A stretch of 64,000 nt of DNA from an uncultured Lachnospiraceae bacterium. Lineage in GTDB: Bacteria > Bacillota > Clostridia > Lachnospirales > Lachnospiraceae. Below the pieces are notes generated by a model. It worked only from the letters and a program-made list of their open reading frames with translations. It was not told the DNA's origin and did not search any database. The stretch's first letter is position 1; every line of letters starts with the position of its first letter. The position numbers and the translations under genes are program-made. Location: NCBI GenBank assembly GCA_947566645.1, contig CANOKL010000004.1, positions 96,667 to 160,666 of the forward strand, given 5' to 3'. Positions 52,647 through 60,614 of this stretch are shown in pieces.

Positions 52647-53971
52647 TATCTTGACCTTCCTTTAGTAATTTCCAACCTGTCCTTAAATTGGGCTGCAAAT
52701 GCTCGTGCTTCCGCTTCAACTAACTGTGCCTCATATGCTTCCTGGCCTAATGCCGGAGGAATATAGTTTTCAAAATTATATTGATATTGATAATCACGGG
52801 CGCAGTGTGGATCCGTTGCACATTCATGTTGATGTGCATGCCATAATTCGTGTGCAATTGTATCAGCGGCCTCATTAGAATTATATAACATATATTCATT
52901 AATATGCAAAGTATTTGTAGCCGAATCGTATCCTCCAAAATCTCCTTCCTGTTCATTATTGTAGTAATCAATCCTCGGAGGATTATCAAAACCTATTACA
53001 TCCACAACATAATCTGCCAAATCTTTCATACTATCCTTCTGTTCTTCGAGAGAATATGTATCCCAGACTGCCTTATCAAAATTCTCTAAAGAGTTCTCCA
53101 ATCTTTCGGGGTCTGCATCAATTTGAAAATCCTCAAATCCCTGTTCAAGAGCCTCCTGTTGGATTTCATCATAAATTTCGGTATAATCAATATTCTGTTC
53201 TCCGATTTCATCACTCATCTGTTCAGTCTCTTGTCCCAGATTCTCTGTATCTGTTGCTTCCATTTCTTGATACTCTGAAGCCATACTCTGATCCGTCAGA
53301 GATGCAGCTATATCTTCCCAGTTTTCAGGCTGATAATAAGTATTTGATGAAATATCTCCCTTGTCAAGACTCTCATATTCTGCATTAATTTTTTCCCGTT
53401 CATGATTTATAAATTCTTCTATTTTTTCCTCTTCTACGCCATATCCACGAAGATTCTCACGATAGTTGTCCAAAACTTCATCCGTATCACGCTCCCGGCT
53501 TTCAAGTATTTCCGGAGTGATTTCTCTGGTAAGAACTTTTGGAGAATCGTCTCCATCAAAATCTTCATTCATTTCATTTTCAGATTCAATATTTACCAAA
53601 TAATCTTTCAATTCATTTAATCCATCTATATTGGCCGCTGAATCGATCATGGTTTCAATACCTTCATTAAGTCCATATTCTTTTATTATTTCATCATTTA
53701 ATTCAGACCCCAATTCTTCTATTGCTTCATTGTTAAATTCAGAATCATCCAATTCTATTTCTGTTAATGCCGTATCTGAAAAAATATCCATTGAATATTC
53801 CGGGATTTCTGAATCATTAAACTCATCATATAATGTATTTTCTATTGGCTCCAAAGTTCCAAAATCTGTCTCGTCTATTGATTCCAGACTTTCAAACATT
53901 ATATCATCTTCTATTTCACCAGATCCATCCATATCCAGTTCCATTTCATAATCCATATCCATATCACACAT
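52646..53971 (-). CDS. Acidic protein with C-terminal HELWH zincin domain
   Basis: 441 residues. The first about 290 are extremely rich in Asp and Glu with few basic residues and no signal peptide. The C-terminal 110 residues look like a zinc metallopeptidase. The HELWH motif is at 374-378 and is followed by a second His-rich stretch, and EAEARAFA near 419-426 offers the third Glu ligand, as in gluzincin-like enzymes. Starts right after the ATPase stop, with GGAGGAATC upstream. It may be a secreted toxin whose acidic part is the export region, or the peptidase that trims the modified peptide encoded upstream. Confidence 0.75.
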   Translation of the reverse strand: MCDMDMDYEMELDMDGSGEIEDDIMFESLESIDETDFGTLEPIENTLYDEFNDSEIPEYSMDIFSDTALTEIELDDSEFNNEAIEELGSELNDEIIKEYGLNEGIETMIDSAANIDGLNELKDYLVNIESENEMNEDFDGDDSPKVLTREITPEILESRERDTDEVLDNYRENLRGYGVEEEKIEEFINHEREKINAEYESLDKGDISSNTYYQPENWEDIAASLTDQSMASEYQEMEATDTENLGQETEQMSDEIGEQNIDYTEIYDEIQQEALEQGFEDFQIDADPERLENSLENFDKAVWDTYSLEEQKDSMKDLADYVVDVIGFDNPPRIDYYNNEQEGDFGGYDSATNTLHINEYMLYNSNEAADTIAHELWHAHQHECATDPHCARDYQYQYNFENYIPPALGQEAYEAQLVEAEARAFAAQFKDRLEITKGRSR

Positions 53972-56671
53972 TTATGATTCCTCCGTCGCCTTTTCTTTTG
54001 GAAAACAAGTAATTACCTTTATTTTATCTTCTCTGTTCATTGTTATAGGTAATTCGAGAACAATCTTTCTGAAAAGTCTAATACGAGCACATATCTGAAG
54101 TTTTTTCTTTTGTGTATTATCGTATTTCTCAAACTCCTTTTTCATTAAATCAGGTAAATTAAAAATGAGCCTCTTGAATGTTTCGGTATCTTTAATGGAT
54201 GCCCTAAATCTGTCCAACGCATTGTTCGCAATAAACTCAGCATCTGAACGCACATTAAAATCGCAATTATCCTGACATTCCCTGCAGTATTTACATTCTG
54301 TATAAGGCTTTAGGAGCTCTTTATGACTATCCCAATAGGTACTCCGTCTTGCCACCTCAGCATCAGGAACACTAAGGCGTATTCCCTCCTTTTCCCGTAT
54401 ATCCTCTGTCATAACTAACTGTGGTGTGTCTAGCTTACTATAGTAAACATATGCCTCACCGGGTTTTAGGCGGGATAAATTGCTCTGTGCATCTTCATCC
54501 ATATTTGTACTATCTGCAATTAACTCTTTTTCTACGGACTGAACTAAACGGAAAGATACCTTAATGTCTGTATTTGCAACGACTTCCCGGCTTACTTTTG
54601 TGGGAGACTGATCCGCAATGATAATACTTGTACCATAAGATCTGATTTCCGCAATCATATCCTGCAAAGCTTTGATCGTAGCTCCCTGTGAATCTGCGCT
54701 GCCCTCACCATTTACATATGATGCACCTCCGCCAAGCAAAACATGGGCTTCGTCTATAAGAATTGCGTTTTTCAGCTCACCATCGCCAATCTGGTTATGT
54801 TTTGTATAAAGACAAATATTAATAAGAAGCAATGCCATTATAAGAGATTTCTGCTCTGCATTATCTATTGAATTTAACTCAAGTACAGTTGACGCCGTAA
54901 GCAAATCTTCAATTGGGACAGTATTTACCGTGTCATAGATATTGCTGTTTTGCTCTATAAGATTTGTAAGCCTTAAAAGCCCGGCACTCTCTATATTTCC
55001 CCGTACCTCTTTGCTGTAGTTGGTGTTTCCCATCATTCTTTTAAATACAAGAATAAATTCATGTAATCCGAAAAGCATTACATCTTTATCTCCAAGCTTA
55101 CTGTAATCCTTCCATCCGTATTGAATATAGCATGATCTGACGGCTTTCAGAAAAATCATATCTAATGGAGAAGGCATTGAAAATGCCGCTTTAAATGCGC
55201 TTGTCAGACTGGGAATATATTGTTCAATACGAATACCTCTTGGCGGAATAAAAGGATTGATGATATAAGGCGATACAGCATTATTTCCGGGAGTAAAAAT
55301 ACGCAGTCCGGGTATGGCGTCAATCATGGCCCGGTACTCCGTCTTTGTAGGTTCTATTGCAAGAAACGGGATTCCCTTCCTGGCAAACTGGAGCAGTAAA
55401 TTAACTGAAAACGTGGTTTTCCCGGAACCTGGAGTTCCAACAACAAGGGTATGCTTTGTAAATGCCTTTTCTGGACAGCCAATCATGATCCGCGAAGAGA
55501 CATTTGCAGAAAGTACGCCTAACTGAATATTATCTTCACTAACAACTGCATTTGAAAATTGCTCCCTGGCATGAATAAATTGGTTACTTTTTAATGCGGT
55601 CATTGTCTTTTCATATAATGGCAGACGGAAAAAGGCTGCGGCTTCTTCCGCTGATACAATATATGGCAGACGGAAAAGCTTTTTCGCAAGAGGAACGGTA
55701 TTTTGCAGTTTTTGATTTCGGTAATAGTAAAGCAATCTATTATTTATATTCCATACATAGTAGGAAAATTGTTTGTCTGGCCTGATTTTTTCATTACTTA
55801 AATCAAGACACATAAAATCTGAAGCCGTTTTCTTATCTGTTCCGCTCTGCAACAGACTGATAAGCTTCGTTGCAAGACTGGCACAACAGTCCCTTTTGCC
55901 GAAAGCAAGTATATTATACATAAATACTGATGAATTTTGCCGTTCATTATAATATTCATAAACCTTAAGAGGTTCTGCGGCCAATGGATCTCTGTACATT
56001 TGCCGCTCTATCATAGTACCTAATGCAATACGCCCAAGTTCTGCTGACACTTCATTTATCATATACAGTTCTTCACTTGTAAGAACAATCGGAAATAGTT
56101 GGAAGGATATACAGCAGTTTTCCTGCTGGCTCAATGTCGAGACAATATAATCAAAATTTTCTATATTATGATTAGGAATAATATCTGTATAATAATAAGG
56201 ATACAGAGAATTTGCATTTGCCATGCATTTCTCTCTTTTCACAATACTGTATACACAGCTGCCATCTATAGAAGCCAACAGATCTAAAAGACCCGATGCC
56301 TGCATATCTATTTCTTCCACATTATATTGCAATCCCCCAAGCGATGAGAGCATGTTGTTTTGGATATTATTTAGTTCACTGGTAATCTGCTGTCTGTTCT
56401 GACCGATTTTCCGTATAATACCAAATATACGTATTTTTGAAATAAAAGTCTGATGTTCCACTTTTTCTGTAATCCAAAGAAACTCCATACAGGCTTGAAA
56501 GCCACTGAGTTTATGCAGCTCTGTAATAAACTGCATAAACGCTCTGGCCGTCTTTTCACAATTTTCATTTGGATTTTTACCATATGTAAAAATAGACGGA
56601 AATGAAATCACTTCTAACACCTTTATTCCGAGAATTCTTCCATCACTTAATTCAAAAATATCTGTTTTCAA
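53972..56671 (-). CDS. HerA/VirB4-like ATPase (DUF87-type)
   Basis: About 899 residues. P-loop GTPGSGKTTF near 412-421, Walker B ILIDEAH near 637-643, and the Arg/Gln segment IIIADQSPTKVS, as in HerA-FtsK-VirB4 hexameric motors. The N-terminal 380 residues match no named domain. A Cys cluster CKYCRECQDNC near 793-803 could bind metal. The chosen TTG start at 56671 has AGGTGG eight bases upstream; a GTG at 56683 has no ribosome site. It follows the precursor peptide after a terminator-like hairpin and precedes the acidic zincin. Likely substrate-pumping motor for protein or DNA; which one is unknown. Confidence 0.82.
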   Translation of the reverse strand: MKTDIFELSDGRILGIKVLEVISFPSIFTYGKNPNENCEKTARAFMQFITELHKLSGFQACMEFLWITEKVEHQTFISKIRIFGIIRKIGQNRQQITSELNNIQNNMLSSLGGLQYNVEEIDMQASGLLDLLASIDGSCVYSIVKREKCMANANSLYPYYYTDIIPNHNIENFDYIVSTLSQQENCCISFQLFPIVLTSEELYMINEVSAELGRIALGTMIERQMYRDPLAAEPLKVYEYYNERQNSSVFMYNILAFGKRDCCASLATKLISLLQSGTDKKTASDFMCLDLSNEKIRPDKQFSYYVWNINNRLLYYYRNQKLQNTVPLAKKLFRLPYIVSAEEAAAFFRLPLYEKTMTALKSNQFIHAREQFSNAVVSEDNIQLGVLSANVSSRIMIGCPEKAFTKHTLVVGTPGSGKTTFSVNLLLQFARKGIPFLAIEPTKTEYRAMIDAIPGLRIFTPGNNAVSPYIINPFIPPRGIRIEQYIPSLTSAFKAAFSMPSPLDMIFLKAVRSCYIQYGWKDYSKLGDKDVMLFGLHEFILVFKRMMGNTNYSKEVRGNIESAGLLRLTNLIEQNSNIYDTVNTVPIEDLLTASTVLELNSIDNAEQKSLIMALLLINICLYTKHNQIGDGELKNAILIDEAHVLLGGGASYVNGEGSADSQGATIKALQDMIAEIRSYGTSIIIADQSPTKVSREVVANTDIKVSFRLVQSVEKELIADSTNMDEDAQSNLSRLKPGEAYVYYSKLDTPQLVMTEDIREKEGIRLSVPDAEVARRSTYWDSHKELLKPYTECKYCRECQDNCDFNVRSDAEFIANNALDRFRASIKDTETFKRLIFNLPDLMKKEFEKYDNTQKKKLQICARIRLFRKIVLELPITMNREDKIKVITCFPKEKATEES

Positions 56672-56877
56672 CGAAAATACCACCTGTCTTATATAAGTTT
56701 TATAGTATTTTTACTTCGGCATACTCTCATTTTCTAAGTTTTCTTTATAGCTTTCTCTTTTGAAATGTATCTTATAATTATAGTTCTACTCTCTCTGCAC
56801 TTTTTCTTGACATCCAGTTTTTAACAGTTTTTTACCGCTTCATTCTTCATGCTAAAAATTTCGTTCCCGAAAATTTT

Positions 56878-56922
56878 TCTAAAAATACTGCAAAGCCTTA
56901 TGTTAATAAAACTCTGCAGTAT
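56878..56922 (-). terminator. Terminator-like hairpin after the precursor peptide
   Basis: On the - strand ATACTGCAGAG and CTTTGCAGTAT pair around a 16-base loop, followed by a T-rich run (TTTTTAG). It lies 8 bases after the precursor stop. As in many bacteriocin operons it could let the small peptide transcript be more abundant than the downstream genes. Confidence 0.75.
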
Positions 56923-56930
56923 CTTCTGCC

Positions 56931-57050
56931 TTAATAGTTAGCTAATGATTTAACACAGCAACCCCATTCACCGCATTCTTTTTTCCCAGATGCAGCTTTT
57001 ACTTTTTCTTTCATAATAACTAAATCTGTCTTTGGTTTTTTATAGCTCAT
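56931..57050 (-). CDS. Cys-rich RiPP precursor peptide, 39 aa
   Basis: 39 residues with the best ribosome site of the region (AAAGGAGGGG, 7 bases before ATG). The leader part begins MSYKKPKTDLVIMKEKVKA and the C-terminus is CGEWGCCVKSLANY, with three Cys and one Trp in seven residues. It lies 42 bases after the radical SAM/SPASM gene and ends before a terminator. The design (Lys-rich leader, short Cys core) resembles precursors of clostridial radical SAM peptides such as the Clo7bot or CLI_3235 types, but I cannot assign a family. Thioether (sactipeptide-like) links from Cys to alpha carbons are the likely modification. Confidence 0.75.
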   Translation of the reverse strand: MSYKKPKTDLVIMKEKVKAASGKKECGEWGCCVKSLANY

Positions 57051-57092
57051 ATCCACCCCTCCTTTCATATTTATTTAAAATAGCTGATAAAG

Positions 57093-58217
57093 CTATTTTT
57101 TCCTGTTTATTATTTCTAAAATATTATCTAAACTCATTTGATCTTTATAATACATTTTTTTTGCATGGGCAAATTTGCAGATTTCAGGTGATACACTCTC
57201 TAAATTTCCTGTTTTCAATTCCTGTTCTGCTGGACACACTCTGCAAAAAAATCTGCTTTCACAATGAATGCACTTGTTTGCTTTTGTAGCAGGTATTTTT
57301 TTTAAATACGCAAAGCTATCCCATATCACTTTAAACGAACTTTCAAATATATTTTTCCCTATATGTCTGTATCCTGCACAAGGACATATATTTCCTTTAA
57401 AATCGACTATTACATCATTTACGCCAGGATTACAAATGAATAAAGGAACGAATTCTCCATTCTTAAAGCGCTCACCCCAAGGATTATTTATATCTGCATC
57501 TTTAAATCCTATTTCTGTCATTACAGAATCACCGACTTCAATTTCTATCATTTTCGTTGCAGATATCATAAATTCTATTGGATAATCCTCGGCATCAATT
57601 GTAGACAGCATTACATAACCTGTCCGATATGGTATGGAATACCGTTCAGCTATTTTGCACATCGCCTCATAATCTTGCTGATTTTGCTTCATTATTGGTG
57701 TTTTAATCCCAAAGACAATTCCTTCCTCATAGAGTCTGTCAAATGTTTGCAAAACATTCCCAAATACTCTTTTTCCAGTAATAGTTTCATATGTCTCTTC
57801 TGACGCACCATATAGAGAAATATCAATATAAAACGGCGGATACTTTTTAAACAGTTGATACATTTTTTCTGGAATATGTACACCGTTTGTAAAAATCGTA
57901 ACTAAAAATCCTTTCTTTTTTGCATATTCATATACATCTGGCAAGTCTTTCCGAATCGTACATTCCCCACCAGTTAAAGCCAAATGTAAAACTCCTGCTT
58001 CTGCAAGTTGGTCTAAAATATTAGTAATTTGCACAAACGATAAGTCATCATCAGTAACTCTATGGCTTCCTAAATAACAATGAATACAATTCAAATTACA
58101 ATGCGGAGTCAATTCAAATGTTGCTACAAGCGGCTGTCTGTTATGTTTCCAAATTTCATTGTTATACTCATCGATTTGAAGCACCTTTTCAAGTAATTCA
58201 TTTTCATATTCTTCCAT
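57093..58217 (-). CDS. Radical SAM/SPASM peptide maturase
   Basis: About 374 residues. The radical SAM cluster motif is CNLNCIHC (Cys near 40, 44 and 47). GGECTIRKDL and FTNGVHIP mark the core. The SPASM domain (about 262-348) has CNPG, CPC, CIHC, FFCRVCP and a final Cys for two auxiliary [4Fe-4S] clusters. This is the architecture of enzymes that make thioether or C-C links in RiPP peptides. ATG at 58217 with GAGGT upstream; a GTG three bases earlier is an alternative. Directly between a PqqD-like gene and the precursor. Confidence 0.92.
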   Translation of the reverse strand: MEEYENELLEKVLQIDEYNNEIWKHNRQPLVATFELTPHCNLNCIHCYLGSHRVTDDDLSFVQITNILDQLAEAGVLHLALTGGECTIRKDLPDVYEYAKKKGFLVTIFTNGVHIPEKMYQLFKKYPPFYIDISLYGASEETYETITGKRVFGNVLQTFDRLYEEGIVFGIKTPIMKQNQQDYEAMCKIAERYSIPYRTGYVMLSTIDAEDYPIEFMISATKMIEIEVGDSVMTEIGFKDADINNPWGERFKNGEFVPLFICNPGVNDVIVDFKGNICPCAGYRHIGKNIFESSFKVIWDSFAYLKKIPATKANKCIHCESRFFCRVCPAEQELKTGNLESVSPEICKFAHAKKMYYKDQMSLDNILEIINRKK

Positions 58218-58220
58218 CAC

Positions 58221-58511
58221 TTATACCTCATATATATACTCTTGTTCTGACAGACGCTGAATAAATTCCTGTAAATCAGTTTTTACGCAATCCTTAAAAT
58301 CCGCTGTTTTTTCATCCGTTATTTTTTCTAAAAATTTGTCAAAAACCTGTTCAAAAGAATCACCACAATTTATAGTATTCCATATTTCAGCTCCTACTTC
58401 GTCTGTAATAAACATTTTTTGTTTTGTATTGTTATAACATTTCGTAATATCTACTAGAAAGTAAGATGGATAGATTTTCCTTAGTACAATATTTGAATTC
58501 TTTTTATACAT
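58221..58511 (-). CDS. PqqD-like RiPP recognition element (RRE)
   Basis: 96 residues of winged-helix PqqD type: PSYFLVDITKCYN, then ITDEVGAEIWNTINCGDSFE and LQEFIQRLSEQEYI. Such proteins bind the leader of the precursor and hand it to the radical SAM enzyme. It ends one or two codons before the maturase start. 53 bases separate it from the upstream CFI-box gene with no terminator, so the RiPP cassette is probably part of the same transcript. Confidence 0.85.
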   Translation of the reverse strand: MYKKNSNIVLRKIYPSYFLVDITKCYNNTKQKMFITDEVGAEIWNTINCGDSFEQVFDKFLEKITDEKTADFKDCVKTDLQEFIQRLSEQEYIYEV

Positions 58512-58564
58512 AAATACCTGCTTTCTTTTTATAACACCAGTGGTTCAGATCCATACTAAATGCA

Positions 58565-59938
58565 CTATTTTTCTATTTTCTCAATAAATATATCTAGAAT
58601 CTTACGTACAAAACTATTTATTCGCATGGTCTTCTCTAAACGTGCCGCTACTGGCGGACTATATTTATAGTACATTTTTATAAACAGTCTTCCTAATAAA
58701 CTTTCCTGGAGCACAGTATCACGAAACTTTCTCAGAATTATGACCTGCGGCGCATCATAATCACCATATACTGCGGTGGCTATATAACATCCTTCATTCC
58801 TAGGACCTTGCAACTCTTGTAAAGTCTCATCAGTCATTTCTTTATATTTTCTCAGTTCATTTTCTGGCATATATTTACAAGTAGAAAGATATGCTTTTAA
58901 TTCTTCTAAAGTCAGCCGAACTCTATCCATTCTATGATTATTTACACAATAAGCAATTAATGAACTATAGGTTTTTAACCTGAGATTCTCTATAGTTTTG
59001 AAAACATTACTTTTTTCTTGTTCTGATATATCATCTAAATTTTCGGTATAATTTTTATAGTTATTAAGATTTTCAGTGTTATACTTTATTGTCTCTTTAT
59101 AATCTGAAAAAATATCATCGAACTCATAGTTTGGAAGATTTATCCTAATATTCATTCGACAATTATATATATCTGCTAAGGTTCCGGAAAAACGTTCCAT
59201 CTTCCCATTCCCTAGTAATATTTGAGAATACAATATTGCTTTTTCTATCTGCTCATTCGCTTCCTGCATATTCCCCATCTGATAATATATCATAGCAATA
59301 TCCCCATATGCACAAATTTGACGATAGATAGCTCTTTCATATACTTCTGTGTAAAATGTATCTACTCTTTGTAACTGCTCTAGCTCTTGTTTTCTAGTAT
59401 CTATACTCTTTTCCAACTCTCCTTGGTCATATAACCGATACCCTTCCTCTTGTAATTTTTCTCCTAGACATAAATACTTATTTTTTAGTGCTAATTTGTC
59501 ACTTTTACATTTCGGGCACTCTGAAACAAAATGCCCGTTTTTTTCTACTAGCAAGGGTGTTCCTAAATCATATATGGCTCCACAAACCATACAAAGAAAA
59601 GCTCTCTGTTCTTCCCACGTTTTCCACTCCTTTTTAGGATTTGTTGGATGATACCATTCAAGCTGTATATTGTTTTCTGATATCCATACAGATATATCAT
59701 TTTCCGTACGATATACGGCGTCTATAGCCGCATCAATTTCCTTATTATCATACACTTGCTCACCTTCGTTTTTTATCGTATTCGCATAGTTTGCTACTCT
59801 ATCGATAATAAAAGCTCTATCAGAAAGAAGCTTAACTAAAGGTTTCGGTAACTCGTCTTCATAGAGATAAGCTGACATCTCTTCCTTTCCATATTCGTAA
59901 TATTCATTATTGTATATAAACCTTATTTCTTCATGCAT
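58565..59938 (-). CDS. Zinc-ribbon/helical-repeat protein with CFI-box C-terminus
   Basis: 457 residues. Two CxxC pairs (CMVC and CPKC, about 115-145) form a zinc ribbon. A TPR-like helical region follows (about 160-370, with YGDIAMIYYQMGNMQEANEQ). The last 75 residues, from GCYIATAVYGDYDAP through LRKFRDTVL to YYKYSPPVA, match the CFI-box-CTERM region, a common but unexplained C-terminal module. No signal peptide. It lies between the membrane coiled-coil gene and the RRE gene. Confidence 0.8.
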   Translation of the reverse strand: MHEEIRFIYNNEYYEYGKEEMSAYLYEDELPKPLVKLLSDRAFIIDRVANYANTIKNEGEQVYDNKEIDAAIDAVYRTENDISVWISENNIQLEWYHPTNPKKEWKTWEEQRAFLCMVCGAIYDLGTPLLVEKNGHFVSECPKCKSDKLALKNKYLCLGEKLQEEGYRLYDQGELEKSIDTRKQELEQLQRVDTFYTEVYERAIYRQICAYGDIAMIYYQMGNMQEANEQIEKAILYSQILLGNGKMERFSGTLADIYNCRMNIRINLPNYEFDDIFSDYKETIKYNTENLNNYKNYTENLDDISEQEKSNVFKTIENLRLKTYSSLIAYCVNNHRMDRVRLTLEELKAYLSTCKYMPENELRKYKEMTDETLQELQGPRNEGCYIATAVYGDYDAPQVIILRKFRDTVLQESLLGRLFIKMYYKYSPPVAARLEKTMRINSFVRKILDIFIEKIEK

Positions 59939-59941
59939 TGT

Positions 59942-60595
59942 TTATCTTACCTCTTTTCTTTTTGTTTCAAATATATTAACGGCCATTTTCACAACCGAAT
60001 CCTCCATCCTGAAAACTTTTTTCCTACATTCTTTAATCGAACTATCTGCCAGTCGTTGCACATCAACTTTTTTACATTCATCCTCAAACCAAATGGATGT
60101 TATCCTTTTTTTCCCAAGGTCAAGATAACTTTGACATTCTACTATTCTAACTTCCAAAGGCAGAATATCCTCACGAAGGGATTTTATTTCTGCATTATAT
60201 TTTTTTTCAATCTCAGGCTTCCTTTTCTCCGCATCCCTCATCTCATTCTTAAGTCTATCCATCCAGTCTTTTCCGGATGATGCCTTTGATGAAAATCCTA
60301 TACTTACTATTAGTCCAGTAAATAGTATGAGAATTCCCCAAAATAGATTTATATTAGTACTCACAAAGAAACTTATGCAAATCCCTAAAATGCCACTCCA
60401 TATGCCCAACATGCCCGGCTTGTAATCATGCTTTTGATTCCATTCCCAGCTTTCCTGCTTTTTTTTGATGGTTTCATCAATATCTTTTATCTCGCTTTTT
60501 TTCTTTTGTTCTGCAAGTAAAATATTATTCTCAATTTTCCTTATTTTCCCGTTATATTCCCCGATAATTGAATTCACTAATTTCATATCTTCCAT
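59942..60595 (-). CDS. Membrane coiled-coil protein
   Basis: 217 residues. A charged helix (about 1-55) likely to form a coiled coil, two close hydrophobic helices (about 61-100, GMLGIWSGILGICISFFV and FWGILILFTGLIVSIGF) and a second coiled coil (about 110-190). No known family. Three bases separate it from the CFI-box gene. Could anchor the neighbouring cytoplasmic TIR and zinc-ribbon proteins to the membrane; inference only. Confidence 0.75.
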   Translation of the reverse strand: MEDMKLVNSIIGEYNGKIRKIENNILLAEQKKKSEIKDIDETIKKKQESWEWNQKHDYKPGMLGIWSGILGICISFFVSTNINLFWGILILFTGLIVSIGFSSKASSGKDWMDRLKNEMRDAEKRKPEIEKKYNAEIKSLREDILPLEVRIVECQSYLDLGKKRITSIWFEDECKKVDVQRLADSSIKECRKKVFRMEDSVVKMAVNIFETKRKEVR

Positions 60596-60614
60596 AGCAT
60601 CTGAACTCGAAATT

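Noticed and set aside
53056..53951. Several + strand frames of 60-110 codons opposite the acidic zincin gene
   Set aside because: They are low-complexity mirrors (Ser/Ile/Leu rich) of the Asp/Glu-rich coding strand, with no ribosome sites.
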